From Chloroflexota bacterium (GTDB lineage Bacteria; Chloroflexota; Anaerolineae; Promineifilales; Promineifilaceae): 64,000 nucleotides of DNA. The DNA lies in the NCBI GenBank assembly GCA_018004935.1, contig JAGNBF010000012.1:1-64000 (forward strand). The letters are read 5' to 3'. Both the position numbers and the translations under genes were made by a program. The notes beneath the pieces were generated by a model. It saw only the letters and a list, made by a program, of their open reading frames with translations. It did no database searches and had not been told where the DNA came from. Each line of letters begins with the position of its first letter. The stretch's first letter is position 1. This document shows positions 17,838-26,927 of the stretch, in pieces.

Positions 17838-18158
17838 CTAAACCAATGCCGGTAATTGATTGTGGTAAGGCATGATCTCCTCAAGTACCTGGTTTTCTAA
17901 CGCGTCTTTCGCCGTTTCCAGGTCGTAAAGGGACTGCAAATTCATCCACACCTCAGCCGATGTGCCAAAGAAACGGGCCAGACGCAGAGCCGTATCTGCC
18001 GTAATTGCCCGTTTCCCCTGGACAATTTCATTGATGCGGCGCGGGTAAACATGCAGTGCTTTGGCGAGAGCATATTGGCTCAACCCCAGGGGTTGCATAA
18101 AATCCTCTAATAACACCTCTCCGGGATGTATTGGGGGTATTTTTTCTTCGCTCATCAT
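17838..18158 (-). CDS. higA: HigA-type antitoxin
   Basis: This 106-aa protein opens with IPPIHPGEVLLEDFMQPLGLSQ, the signature of HigA antitoxins, followed by an XRE-type helix-turn-helix (YALAKALHVYPRRINEIVQGKR). HigA neutralises HigB and represses the operon. ATG codons at 18158 and 18155 both follow a TAGGAG site, and that TAG is also the higB stop, so the two genes are tightly coupled. Confidence 0.92.
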   Translation of the reverse strand: MMSEEKIPPIHPGEVLLEDFMQPLGLSQYALAKALHVYPRRINEIVQGKRAITADTALRLARFFGTSAEVWMNLQSLYDLETAKDALENQVLEEIMPYHNQLPALV

Positions 18159-18165
18159 CCGACTC

Positions 18166-18447
18166 CTAGTGATAGTCCACAATTTCGACATTATGGGCAT
18201 CATTATCACTCCACTCAAAGCAGATTCGCCATTGGTTATTAATGCGGATACTGTACTGCCCCTGTCGATCCCCACTTAATCGTTCTAACCGATTAGACGG
18301 TGGGATCGTCAGATCAATCAAATCTCTGGCGGAATGTAAGTAACTCAATCGCTTAAGTGCAGCACATTGGATGTTCTGGGGCAATTTACGTGAAAATTGC
18401 CGCTGAAAAACCCGTTCAGTTTCCTTATCCTTGAAGGAACGAATCAT
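18166..18447 (-). CDS. higB: HigB-type toxin (RelE superfamily)
   Basis: This 93-aa protein has the RelE/HigB fold pattern: MIRSFKDKETERVF at the start, LIDLTIPPSNRLERLSGDRQGQYSIRINNQWRICFEW in the centre, and VEIVDYH at the end. These toxins cleave mRNA at the ribosome. It precedes higA, the typical order of higBA. The ribosome site is weak. A 15-bp perfect palindrome lies just upstream (18458-18472). Confidence 0.93.
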   Translation of the reverse strand: MIRSFKDKETERVFQRQFSRKLPQNIQCAALKRLSYLHSARDLIDLTIPPSNRLERLSGDRQGQYSIRINNQWRICFEWSDNDAHNVEIVDYH

Positions 18448-18457
18448 AATACAATAA

Positions 18458-18472
18458 TACCGCGACGCGGTA
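18458..18472. promoter_or_regulatory. Probable HigA operator upstream of higB
   Basis: TACCGCG-A-CGCGGTA is a perfect inverted repeat 11 nt before the higB start. It is surrounded by the direct repeat GGTATTA on the minus strand, a typical place for autorepression by the antitoxin. Confidence 0.55.
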
Positions 18473-18490
18473 ATACCAGCAAACAGCTAC

Positions 18491-18537
18491 AAAAAAAGGT
18501 GACAGTCGCCTCATTAACGACTGCCACCTCATTTTTT
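18491..18537 (-). terminator. Terminator between serA and higB
   Basis: The stem AGGTGACAGTCG / CGACTGCCACCT (one mismatch) is flanked by AAAAAAA and TTTTTT runs. It lies downstream of serA on the minus strand and separates the serine operon from higBA-alkC. Confidence 0.8.
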
Positions 18538-18614
18538 CTTTATCGCCCGCCCGGTTCGCACCAGGGGGTGCTCACTCCGCCACTGGTCACTGTTTACTGG
18601 TGACTGATAACTGT

Positions 18615-20207
18615 TTACTTCAACTCAACCAACGTCACCTGCGTGACAGCAGAAATTTTGCTCAGGGCATCTAGCACCGGGTGGGGGGGGATGCTGTCCA
18701 GGTTGATGAAGGAGAGCGCGCCACTGCCGGGGGCCAACCGCCCCATGCGCCATTCGCCGATGTTGACGCTGTAAGCGGAGAGGATGGTTCCTACCTGACC
18801 GATGACACCTGGTACATCGTTGTTGGCCAGGACGAGTAAGACCCCTTGCGGTTTGGCTTCTAGCAGGAAACCGTCTACCTGGACGATGCGGGGTTCACTA
18901 CCGCCGAACAGGACGCCAGAAAGGGTGCGCTCGCCCCCGTCCCAGCTAACTTTACAGGAGATGAGGTTGTTGTAGTCGGTGATGGCGAACCCACGGCTCT
19001 GAGTGATGCTGAGGCCACGATCTTCGGCCAGCAGGGGGGCGTTGATGAGGTTGACGGGGCCGGTGTCGTTGTTGTGGTAGCTGATGATGCCTTTGAGCAA
19101 CGCGGCCGCAATCGGGCGCACCAACTTATCTACCTCACCCCGCACTTCCATCTCCACCTTTCGCAGGGGGGACGGGGCCAACGCCGCCTGAATCGTGCCC
19201 AGTTTTTCCGCCAGTTGCATGTAGGGGCGCGCGGCCGCGAAATCTATCCCCTCTTCAAAGGCCAGATTCACCGAGTTGCGAAAATCACTGCCCCGCAAGG
19301 CGTTCAAAATCTGGTCGGCGATTTCTGTGGCGACGGCGCGTTGGGATTCTTCGGAACTGGCTCCCAGGTGGGGGGTGTGCAACACATTGGGCAGGCCCAA
19401 AATGGGGTTGTCAGGAGCGGGCGGTTCGGTGCTGAATACGTCAATCGCGGCCGCTTTCACCTGACCACTCTTGAGCGCGTCCGCCAGAGCCGCCTCGTCA
19501 ATCAGCTTACCCCGCGCCACGTTGACGATAACCACCCCTTTTTTCATCTGGGCGATAGCATCGGCGTTGATCATCTTGGCCGTTTCCGGGGTCATGGCCG
19601 TGTGCAGGGTAATGTAATCGGCCTGGGCGTACAAATCATCCAGGTCCACCAGCGTCACCCCCAGGTCACGGGCCACACTTTCCGAGACGAATGGGTCGAA
19701 GGCCAGGATTTCCATGCCGAACGATTGCGCTCGTTTGGCGACCAGCCGCCCAATCCGGCCAAAGCCGATGACGCCCAGGGTTTTGCCGTACAGTTCTGTG
19801 CCCACAAATTTGTTCCGGTTCCATTCACCGGCTTTGAGGGACGCATGGGCTGGGGCGGTGTGGCGACTGACGGCCAGCATAAGCGCCATTGTCTGTTCGG
19901 CGGTGGCGATGCTGTTGGCGCCGGGGGTGTTCATGACGATGACGCCGCGCCGGGTGGCGACTTTCACGTCAATATTGTCTACCCCCATACCCGCCCGCCC
20001 GACCACTTTGAGATTGGTCGCGGCCGCGAGCACATCCGCATCTACCTTTGTCTCACTGCGCACAATCAGGGCATCATATTCAGGAATGATTTGTAATAGC
20101 TCATCTTTCGGCAGGCCCAATTTCACATCCACCTGCACATCGTCAGCCGCTTTCAGGCGGTCCAGCCCCACCTGACCAAGTTTGTCCGAAACAAGTATTT
20201 TGTACAT
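18615..20207 (-). CDS. serA: D-3-phosphoglycerate dehydrogenase
   Basis: This 530-aa enzyme oxidises 3-phosphoglycerate with NAD, the first step of serine synthesis. The substrate and NAD domains carry VVGRAGMGVDNID, the Rossmann loop GFGRIGRL (about residues 147-154), NVARGKLIDE, and the catalytic HTPHLGASSEES. An intervening allosteric domain (about 315-450) and a C-terminal ACT domain (about 455-530, VLLVLANNDVPGVIG) mark the long form. It lies 82 bp downstream of the aminotransferase as the last gene of the serine operon. Confidence 0.97.
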   Translation of the reverse strand: MYKILVSDKLGQVGLDRLKAADDVQVDVKLGLPKDELLQIIPEYDALIVRSETKVDADVLAAATNLKVVGRAGMGVDNIDVKVATRRGVIVMNTPGANSIATAEQTMALMLAVSRHTAPAHASLKAGEWNRNKFVGTELYGKTLGVIGFGRIGRLVAKRAQSFGMEILAFDPFVSESVARDLGVTLVDLDDLYAQADYITLHTAMTPETAKMINADAIAQMKKGVVIVNVARGKLIDEAALADALKSGQVKAAAIDVFSTEPPAPDNPILGLPNVLHTPHLGASSEESQRAVATEIADQILNALRGSDFRNSVNLAFEEGIDFAAARPYMQLAEKLGTIQAALAPSPLRKVEMEVRGEVDKLVRPIAAALLKGIISYHNNDTGPVNLINAPLLAEDRGLSITQSRGFAITDYNNLISCKVSWDGGERTLSGVLFGGSEPRIVQVDGFLLEAKPQGVLLVLANNDVPGVIGQVGTILSAYSVNIGEWRMGRLAPGSGALSFINLDSIPPHPVLDALSKISAVTQVTLVELK

Positions 20208-20289
20208 AAAATCCTCAAGAAGTTTAGAACACGGATGGCACGGATTAAAAAGGGGAAATCCGTGTCCATCCGTGAAATCCGTGTACCAA

Positions 20290-21396
20290 TCAGCCTTTCG
20301 CTAAAAATTCATCCATGTTTGCCAGCAACTCTTCCAGGTCGCTCATTTGCGTGTCACCCATGTGGGCAATGCGGAAGGTGGAATCCTTGAGGTCGCCGTA
20401 GCCGCTGGAGATAACCATGCCTTTGGTACGCAGGGATTTGTTCAAGGCACTAACGCTGATGCCCAGATTGTTCTCGACGCAGGTCATGGTGGGGGATTCG
20501 TAGCCAGGAGCGGCGAAAACGTTGAAGCCGTGCCCCTTTGCCCAGGCGATGGTGCGGTCGCGCAGGGCCAGATGGCGGGCAAACCGGTTCTCCATCCCTT
20601 CGCTCATCATGTCTTCTAACTGTTTGTCCAGGGCGTACATGAGGGAGATGGCCGGGGTAGCCGGAGTTTGATCTTTGACCAGATATTTTTCCAGGTCTAC
20701 AAAGTCAAAATACAGGCCCCGTGCCGGAACCGTTTTGGCCTTGGCCAGCGCCCGATCCGAGACGGCACAGAAGGACAGACCGGCGGGTAGAGCAAACGCT
20801 TTCTGGCTGGATGTCAGCACCACATCCAAATCCCAGGCATCAAACTCAATCCGCGCTCCAGAGAGGCCACTCACGGAGTCAATGAGGATGGAGATGTCCT
20901 GGCCGTTGGGCAGGGCGCGGATGGCTTCAGAGAGGGCCTTTACATCGCTGGTGACACCAGTGCTGGTTTCGTTATGGACGATGGTCACGGCGTCAAATTC
21001 GCCAGTCGCCAGCCGTTCTACCACCTGTTCGGGCAGAATGGGTTGGCCCCAGGCCACGTTGAGCAGTTCGTTGGCTTTGCCGTTGGCTTCGGTGACTTCC
21101 TTCCACCGTTTGCTGAACGCGCCGTTGACGCAGTTGAGTACTTTGGTCTTGACGCAGTTGCGGATGGCGGCTTCTTGCAGGCCAGTGCCAGAGGCGGCAT
21201 TGATGTAAACGCGGCTTTGGGTGTAAAAAACGGGGCGGATTTTTTCCTGAATGCTGTGGAAGAGGGTGGCACATTCGGGCATCCGATGGCCGATCATCCA
21301 GCGGGTTTGGGCATCCAGAATCTCAGGCCGGACTTCGGTCGGGCCGGGGATAAACAGTTTGATATGCGGCGTAGAATTTCGTGCTAAGTCGCTCAT
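20290..21396 (-). CDS. Class V aminotransferase, probable phosphoserine aminotransferase of the serine operon
   Basis: This 368-aa PLP enzyme of the alanine-glyoxylate / serine-pyruvate aminotransferase family has LFIPGPTEV at the N-terminus, SGTGLQEAAIRN, VHNETSTGV, and the PLP lysine in SSQKAFALPAG (about residue 192). Its place between a phosphoserine phosphatase and serA makes phosphohydroxypyruvate the likely acceptor, replacing a classical SerC. That role is inferred from context. The start at 21396 overlaps the preceding gene by 74 nt; the conserved N-terminus argues against a later start. Confidence 0.88.
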   Translation of the reverse strand: MSDLARNSTPHIKLFIPGPTEVRPEILDAQTRWMIGHRMPECATLFHSIQEKIRPVFYTQSRVYINAASGTGLQEAAIRNCVKTKVLNCVNGAFSKRWKEVTEANGKANELLNVAWGQPILPEQVVERLATGEFDAVTIVHNETSTGVTSDVKALSEAIRALPNGQDISILIDSVSGLSGARIEFDAWDLDVVLTSSQKAFALPAGLSFCAVSDRALAKAKTVPARGLYFDFVDLEKYLVKDQTPATPAISLMYALDKQLEDMMSEGMENRFARHLALRDRTIAWAKGHGFNVFAAPGYESPTMTCVENNLGISVSALNKSLRTKGMVISSGYGDLKDSTFRIAHMGDTQMSDLEELLANMDEFLAKG

Positions 21397-22183
21397 GATT
21401 AAATTCTATTGCTCCTTGTGATATGAGTTGGTTGGCTTTGCGACTCAGGGGTTCATAGGGGGAATTTTGTAGGCGCAAAAAAACTTCTGGCCCGGCGGCG
21501 ATGGCGAGGAGAGGGGCCAGGCTGGCACTATGGATGAAAACGGGGGCTTCTTGTTGGACTCGCGGCCGCGCCACGACGCCCCCAAAACCGACGAACAAAT
21601 CCAGGGCACGGGCCGCCAGCAAATCACTGGTTCCGTCGCCGACGAGCAGGGCGCGGCCGCGTTTTCCTGCCATCAGTTCCTGTACCACCTGGGCTTTACC
21701 ATCGCTGATGGTCAGTGCCCCATGTTCGTAATCCAGGTAGCGCCCGCCGGGGGCGGTATCGGGCAGGGCCTGCCACCAGTCACCGGTGAGCTGGTTGTAG
21801 GCCACCCCCACGGCGCGGATGTTTTCGCGGGGAACCCCCAGGTACAACCCAAACTCGATGACCGGCTCGGCCAGCCCCCCACTGATGATATACACCTGAT
21901 GGCCGAGGAATTGGAGGGCGGTTATGAGCGCGGCCGCGTCCTCAACGATGTGATGTTTATACACCTGGCGGATGTCGTGGATTTGCTGGCGGGTTGGCCT
22001 AACCGCTTCCAGCCGTTTGCCATACACCTCTTGCAAATCCAGGTCGCCATCCATGGCCGCTTTGGTCAGGACTTCCACGCGCCACTTTTTGCCCTTGGCT
22101 TCAGCCAGCATGTCAATCCCTTCCACAGTGGTCAGGGTGGAGTCGCAATCAAAAAAGATGTGGTGATAAGGGGGCCAGCGCAT
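21323..22183 (-). CDS. HAD-family phosphoserine phosphatase-like protein
   Basis: This 286-aa hydrolase carries HAD motif I FFDCDSTLTTVEG (nucleophile Asp at about residue 12), motif II YIISGG, and motif III/IV LLVGDGTSDLLAA. It resembles SerB, the enzyme that releases serine from phosphoserine. It is first in the operon with the aminotransferase and serA, so all three steps of serine synthesis are together. The last 25 residues overlap the next gene in another frame and look less conserved, so the stop may have moved outward. Confidence 0.85.
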   Translation of the reverse strand: MRWPPYHHIFFDCDSTLTTVEGIDMLAEAKGKKWRVEVLTKAAMDGDLDLQEVYGKRLEAVRPTRQQIHDIRQVYKHHIVEDAAALITALQFLGHQVYIISGGLAEPVIEFGLYLGVPRENIRAVGVAYNQLTGDWWQALPDTAPGGRYLDYEHGALTISDGKAQVVQELMAGKRGRALLVGDGTSDLLAARALDLFVGFGGVVARPRVQQEAPVFIHSASLAPLLAIAAGPEVFLRLQNSPYEPLSRKANQLISQGAIEFNHERLSTKFYAAYQTVYPRPDRSPA

Positions 22184-22342
22184 GGAGTGAAATCCGTAGG
22201 GCGTATTGCGTAGATGGGTAAAAAATGACGCAACACGTCATCAGGTCTACGGAGGGGGATTTTACTGGTTTACAGGGGGTTTGCCAAAAAATTCACAAGT
22301 GGAGTCAACCGGTCTACGAAAATAGTCAAGGGCAATGATATC

Positions 22343-22867
22343 TTAATGAGCCACCACTCCATAAGAATTTTTAGAAAGGAGTTGTGCCCATTGGGCAATT
22401 TTGATCAGTCTACTCATATGAGCGTTGGCAGGGCTGGTCGAGGGTAAAGGGAGTAACTTGAGACGTTGTGTCAAGGTGTCTGGCAAATGGGGGTAGACAA
22501 GGCGCTGAAATGATTGCCTTGCTTTTTGCCCATTGAAGCCAATGGTATGAATGGCTGGATATTGCGTCAAGAAGGTCAAAAAATTGTTGGGAACTTCATT
22601 GGTGATGGCTGTATCCAGGCTACCTTCCCGTTCACAATGTTGTAATACATCCCACAGGGCAAAACCAACGCGTTGGATATGGGCAATTCGTTCAGGGTAG
22701 GGTAACGTTGGGTCAAAGCCGCCTAGTTCACCCATGATAGGCCAAAACAGATTGCGCGGATGGGCATAATACTGACTCATCTGTAACGATAACTCACCCG
22801 GCATTGAACCTAAAATGAGGGTATGGGCGGCATCATTCACGATTGGCGGAAAACTGGTGAGGATCAT
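22343..22867 (-). CDS. DNA-deoxyinosine (hypoxanthine) glycosylase, UDG family 6
   Basis: This 174-aa member of the uracil-DNA glycosylase superfamily has the motif 1 segment LILGSMPGELS (about residues 17-27), followed by QMSQYYAHPRNLFWPIM, and LPSTSPANAHMS near the C-terminus as the DNA-intercalating motif. These features fit family 6 enzymes, which remove hypoxanthine from deaminated adenine. A Mug-like G/U-mismatch activity is the alternative. The ATG overlaps the stop of the patatin gene (TAATG), indicating coupling. Confidence 0.85.
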   Translation of the reverse strand: MILTSFPPIVNDAAHTLILGSMPGELSLQMSQYYAHPRNLFWPIMGELGGFDPTLPYPERIAHIQRVGFALWDVLQHCEREGSLDTAITNEVPNNFLTFLTQYPAIHTIGFNGQKARQSFQRLVYPHLPDTLTQRLKLLPLPSTSPANAHMSRLIKIAQWAQLLSKNSYGVVAH

Positions 22868-23904
22868 TATTCCCCTTCAACAAACCGTCCGGCGTCTTTC
22901 CAGGCTCGCCGGGCATCTTCATACCCCATCCGGTATACCTGTTCATGTTTATCCCGTTCATACTGAATGATCTGTTCTACGGGTATGGGCAATTTGGGGG
23001 CAATGATTACCGGGTCGGGGAGCTGTTTAAATTCTTTTTCCAGAATATCAGGAATGCCGTTGCCATTGGCATCCACGAACTCACTTCCCAAACCCACCCC
23101 GCGCAACTGGCTTACAAGTACCGCATTTTGTGCCCGTAGGTGGGCATTTTCTACCTGCAAGCGCACCAAATCATTCACCCGGCGGAATAGTTTCATATCG
23201 GCCTGGAAGGATGCCAATAAGGCCCATTCCAGGGTGGTACTGGCCGCTTCCAACAAATTTTTGGGGGCATGCTGGTTGCCATCACTTTCTTCGTCGCCAA
23301 AGGGGGTCATGATCACGACCACAATTTCTTCGGCCCCAGCATCAATAGCTGGTCCCAGGGGGGTATTGGCAACGGTGGCTCCATCCCAGTAGAGGTTGCC
23401 ATGTAACTCGGTAGCGGGATAAACAATGGGAATGGAGCAACTGGCGATGATGTGATCCAGGGTGAGGGGTTCCTGACGCATTTTGCTAGGGTAGAGGTCG
23501 GTGCTGTTACCAAAAACATGCAGGTGGCCGGAATGAACTTCCGTGGCGGTTACACGCAGGTGCACCGCCGCTTCGGGGGAGTTGATTCGACTGAAATTGA
23601 CCCAGCCTTCTTTCTCCAGGGTTTGACGTAAGGGGGATGTGTTGAGTAGGAAGTTGCCGTTGAGTGGGTTCAGGTTGGCTCTCTGCACATCTTTTGTTTC
23701 CAGGCGTCGCCATAAGGCCCACAGGGAGTAGGCATTATGCCCGGAAGCGATGGCGGCACCGTTGACAGCGCCAATGGATGTACCGACAACGATGTCGGGA
23801 ACCCATTCGTGTTCTTCCAGAAAGCGTAAAACCCCTACATGGTAGGCACCGCGGCCGCCACCGCCGGAAAGGACCAAAGCTTTTTTACGTTCTTGACCTG
23901 GCAT
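22867..23904 (-). CDS. Patatin-like phospholipase
   Basis: This 345-aa lipolytic enzyme has the oxyanion loop LSGGGGRGAYHVG (residues 12-24), the nucleophile elbow GTSIG (Ser43), and the catalytic aspartate in WDGATVANTP (about residue 173), forming the Ser-Asp dyad. The C-terminal third is helical with a VNDLVRLQVENAHLRAQNAVLVSQ coiled-coil-like stretch. No signal peptide is visible, so it acts on membranes from the cytosol. GAGGAG precedes the ATG. It is translationally coupled to the inosine-DNA glycosylase, an unrelated function. Confidence 0.9.
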   Translation of the reverse strand: MPGQERKKALVLSGGGGRGAYHVGVLRFLEEHEWVPDIVVGTSIGAVNGAAIASGHNAYSLWALWRRLETKDVQRANLNPLNGNFLLNTSPLRQTLEKEGWVNFSRINSPEAAVHLRVTATEVHSGHLHVFGNSTDLYPSKMRQEPLTLDHIIASCSIPIVYPATELHGNLYWDGATVANTPLGPAIDAGAEEIVVVIMTPFGDEESDGNQHAPKNLLEAASTTLEWALLASFQADMKLFRRVNDLVRLQVENAHLRAQNAVLVSQLRGVGLGSEFVDANGNGIPDILEKEFKQLPDPVIIAPKLPIPVEQIIQYERDKHEQVYRMGYEDARRAWKDAGRFVEGE

Positions 23905-24576
23905 AACTGCTCCTCAGAAGTTAGGACTACGGGATAAGTAATTACGCGACTTTGGCGATTTTCTGGTCTACCGCTGGCTTTATATTGGCAACGGGCATAA
24001 TTTGAGGGTTTTTCACTCTGTGGCGATTGCTTTGGGTTCGCTCAAGATTACGTTGGGTGGCATGTTCAGGCGATTGGCCACCGCAAACTCAAAAGTTATT
24101 TGCGAGCGAACCCTTTGTCGTCGTATTGGGTATAGTTGGTGGACTGTTGCTCTGTGACGGTTTGGGTCTGACTATGTGGAGTTTCCAGAATTGCCACTCT
24201 TTACCTCTCTTAATCGTTGCCTGTCACGTCAACTGAGGCAATTATACGGAAAATGCCTTTGGTCGCTAATGATTTTGAGGTTTGTGCCCATGTTTGAGAG
24301 TTTGCCGTACGCACTTCGTTGGCTGGGATGCATTGGGTAGGGCAGGGTCGGCTTTATTTCTTTTTTGGTAACTATTCAGGTGTCACAACTTATTCCCACG
24401 CTCGGCGTGGGAATTCCCTCCGGGACGCTCTGCGTCCTACACGACGCCGAGCGTGGAATGAGAAGGGGTTGTATAGTCACCTTTTTAACTTAGCGTGGCC
24501 GGTCTCCTGATTTGTCGGTGTGAGATTCTGGGTGGTGGGTCGCGGCCGCGAACAAAGCCAGATTCACTCCCCCTTC
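23905..24576. other. Intergenic region, 670 bp, repeat remnants
   Basis: No credible gene. It begins with an end of the GGGCATAATCTGA family (about 23985-24020), has AT-rich unique sequence with remnants of a GAGCGAACCC block, an F-type hairpin element (24370-24480), a fragment of the GTGGCCGGTCTCCTGA repeat (24490-24512), and one of the rare intergenic GCGGCCGC sites at about 24541. Confidence 0.5.
24370..24480. mobile_element. MITE-like element F
   Basis: It begins GGTAACTATTCAGGTG and ends TTGTATAGTCACC, imperfect inverted termini. Inside are the palindrome CCCACGCTCGGCGTGGG and the pair GGGACGCTCTGCGTCC, then GACGCCGAGCGTGG. A second copy lies at 55340-55443. Confidence 0.75.
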
Positions 24577-26802
24577 TTAACCGTTGATCCCCCAAACACG
24601 AATCACCCCATCGTCACCACAACTAAACAACTTTTGCCCATCGGGGGAAAACTGTAACGCTGTTATAGCTCCATATGGCATTTCTAAAGTGCGCAACAAC
24701 ATCCCATCACTTAAACGCCATAGACGAAGGAGCCTGCCATTGGAATAAAGCACAGCCAGAAGTTGACCATCAGGAGAAAAAGCCATGTTGGTCACACGGA
24801 AAAATGGTTCTGGACTGCCGGTTAAAGTCATCTGTAGTTGACCCGTGCTAACGTCCCACAACCACACATCTCCCGATCCTTCATGATCCCCGCCAGCCAA
24901 AAAGCGTCCATCAGGGGAAAAGAGCAAAGCTCCTGCATACCCTTCACCAGGGTCAGCCATGCCCAAAAATGGTTCCGTCTTCCCTAAACGGATAAGTTCT
25001 ATCCCTTCAAAATCACTCTGAGGAGCATCATACGCAATGATGGGTTCTGTGGGTGAAACAGCCACCAAAACCGTATTCCAATCACCATAGTACTCAGAGC
25101 TACTGGCGCCATCTATATGCCATTGCCTGATGCCATCATCATGAGATAAAGAGATGACGGATTGACCATCGGGAGAAAACAAAACAGTTGCGGCTCCCCA
25201 GGGGGATTCATGATCTCCCAATAAACGGGTAGGTTGGCCTATGTCTGTTTGCCATAGCCATACTTCGCTATTCCCTAAACCGGTAGCAAAAGTTTGCCCG
25301 CCTGGGGCGAGAGCTAGACTCATGCCAAAATCAGTCAGGCCATAGAGACGACGCATCTGGTTTTGGAAAATAAACCATTGCTGGACATACAGATTATTGA
25401 GAAAGAAAAGTTGTTGACCGTCTGGAGAGAGAACCATGTTACTGGCTTCAAAGTGGTTTTCTAAGGTGAAAAGCAAGGATTGGGTATCGGGTTGCCAAAA
25501 TTGTACCAGGCCATTCCATGCGGTTAGTGTATGACCATCAGGAGAATAGGCAATTTTCGGACGGTGCATAGTGGGGAGGCGACCTTGTAATGTGCCATCT
25601 TGGAGATTCCACAGACGAATGATGCCATAGCCGGACGCGGCCGCGAGCGTTTGCCCATCCGGCGAAAAAGCCAAATCGGTAATCCGAAGCCAGCCAGGAC
25701 CTTGAAATTGTGGTGGAGCGGCCATTGTGCCGACCCCTCTTTGACTTAATACGGCGCGATCATCCAGGCCATAGAGAGGTTGTAAATCACTGGCCCGCCA
25801 GACCCATAAACAATCATCCCAACCACCAGCGGCAAGGAACGTTCCATTTGGCGAAAACAGAAAATGCTCCATCGGTGTAAACTCACAGTACGCTTCGTCA
25901 TGAAAAACTTCCTGGACAACTGTATTATCGCTGAGCCGAACCTGAAAGATACGTTGGTTGGTTAGAACTACAACTGTTTGCCCATCCGGTGAGGTTGCCA
26001 TCGCCTCGAAATCTTCATCTCCATCAAGTTGTGGTCTTGTAGGGTCGGAGACATCTGGCAATCTTGTGCCATCACTCACCTGCCAGCGTTCTTCCCCAAT
26101 AGCCAGTTGGCTACCATTCGCCACGAACCAAATTGCCCCGACTCCCTGGCTTTCTCTGGGCAAGAGATGTAACAGTTGACCTTCGGGGAGTTGGCGTAAT
26201 TCGACGTAAACGTAACCAGAGCGTAACGTACCCATCGCCATCGTTTGCCAGTCGGGGGAGAAGGCGACTCGAACCAGTTCATTCGCGGCCGCGATGAACC
26301 CCACCTGCTGATACGTCGCCGTGTCATAAAAATACACCCCTAACGGCGTCGCCACCGCCACCCGGCTCCCATCCGGGGCATACGCCACCTGGATGGCTTT
26401 ACCCAACCCCAGACGAGCCACTTCCTGCAACTGCCCCACATTTCCCGGCTGAATCACCTGGCCATTACCCGGCAAAGAGACATTGACGGGGATCAGTACC
26501 GGCGGCAAAGGGGTGGCGGTTGGAGCCAACGTGGGGGATGGGGTGATGGTGGGCGTGGCAGTCGCCGTGGGTCGGCGGGTGGGGATGGGTGTTTTGGTGG
26601 GGGTGAAGGTGGGAACAGGGGTTAAAGTAGCAGTGGGTGATGGCGTGGTGGTGGCTGTAGCCTGGCTAATGGCGGTAGCCGGTAACGCCGTTGCCGTAAA
26701 TGTAGGCCGAGGCGTTAATGTTGCCGTCGGTTCAGGAGCAGAATCAGTACAAGCCACAAGCCAAAGGCAAAATAAAAAGAGCCAGATCGTTTTGGGTTTC
26801 AT
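24577..26802 (-). CDS. WD40-repeat lipoprotein, copy 1
   Basis: This is a 741-aa lipoprotein. The signal peptide ends in the lipobox LVAC (Cys18), a Thr/Pro-rich linker spans residues 25-105, and the rest is WD40-like propeller blades with repeated AFSPDGQ.LA....G...LW signatures, the last ending in SCGDDGVIRVWGI. It probably forms one or two beta-propellers at the outer face of the membrane as a binding scaffold. A paralogue of 738 aa lies at 27876-30092. The first 170 codons and the last blade are almost identical between them; the middle blades differ. Confidence 0.88.
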   Translation of the reverse strand: MKPKTIWLFLFCLWLVACTDSAPEPTATLTPRPTFTATALPATAISQATATTTPSPTATLTPVPTFTPTKTPIPTRRPTATATPTITPSPTLAPTATPLPPVLIPVNVSLPGNGQVIQPGNVGQLQEVARLGLGKAIQVAYAPDGSRVAVATPLGVYFYDTATYQQVGFIAAANELVRVAFSPDWQTMAMGTLRSGYVYVELRQLPEGQLLHLLPRESQGVGAIWFVANGSQLAIGEERWQVSDGTRLPDVSDPTRPQLDGDEDFEAMATSPDGQTVVVLTNQRIFQVRLSDNTVVQEVFHDEAYCEFTPMEHFLFSPNGTFLAAGGWDDCLWVWRASDLQPLYGLDDRAVLSQRGVGTMAAPPQFQGPGWLRITDLAFSPDGQTLAAASGYGIIRLWNLQDGTLQGRLPTMHRPKIAYSPDGHTLTAWNGLVQFWQPDTQSLLFTLENHFEASNMVLSPDGQQLFFLNNLYVQQWFIFQNQMRRLYGLTDFGMSLALAPGGQTFATGLGNSEVWLWQTDIGQPTRLLGDHESPWGAATVLFSPDGQSVISLSHDDGIRQWHIDGASSSEYYGDWNTVLVAVSPTEPIIAYDAPQSDFEGIELIRLGKTEPFLGMADPGEGYAGALLFSPDGRFLAGGDHEGSGDVWLWDVSTGQLQMTLTGSPEPFFRVTNMAFSPDGQLLAVLYSNGRLLRLWRLSDGMLLRTLEMPYGAITALQFSPDGQKLFSCGDDGVIRVWGING

Positions 26803-26927
26803 GGAAGCTACTCCAGGGCAGACAGGGGAATAATCTGCCCGGATTGTAGCATAGGGTGGGTACGGTTACTGGGTGGAAAGGGGGCGATTGTTGGACGCGC
26901 TGTTTGTTGAGTTGTTTAGAGGTAGGG

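Noticed and set aside
24027-24236. Small membrane-protein-like frame in the 23.9-24.6 kb spacer
   Set aside because: It overlaps repeat remnants, lacks a ribosome site and has no recognisable domain.
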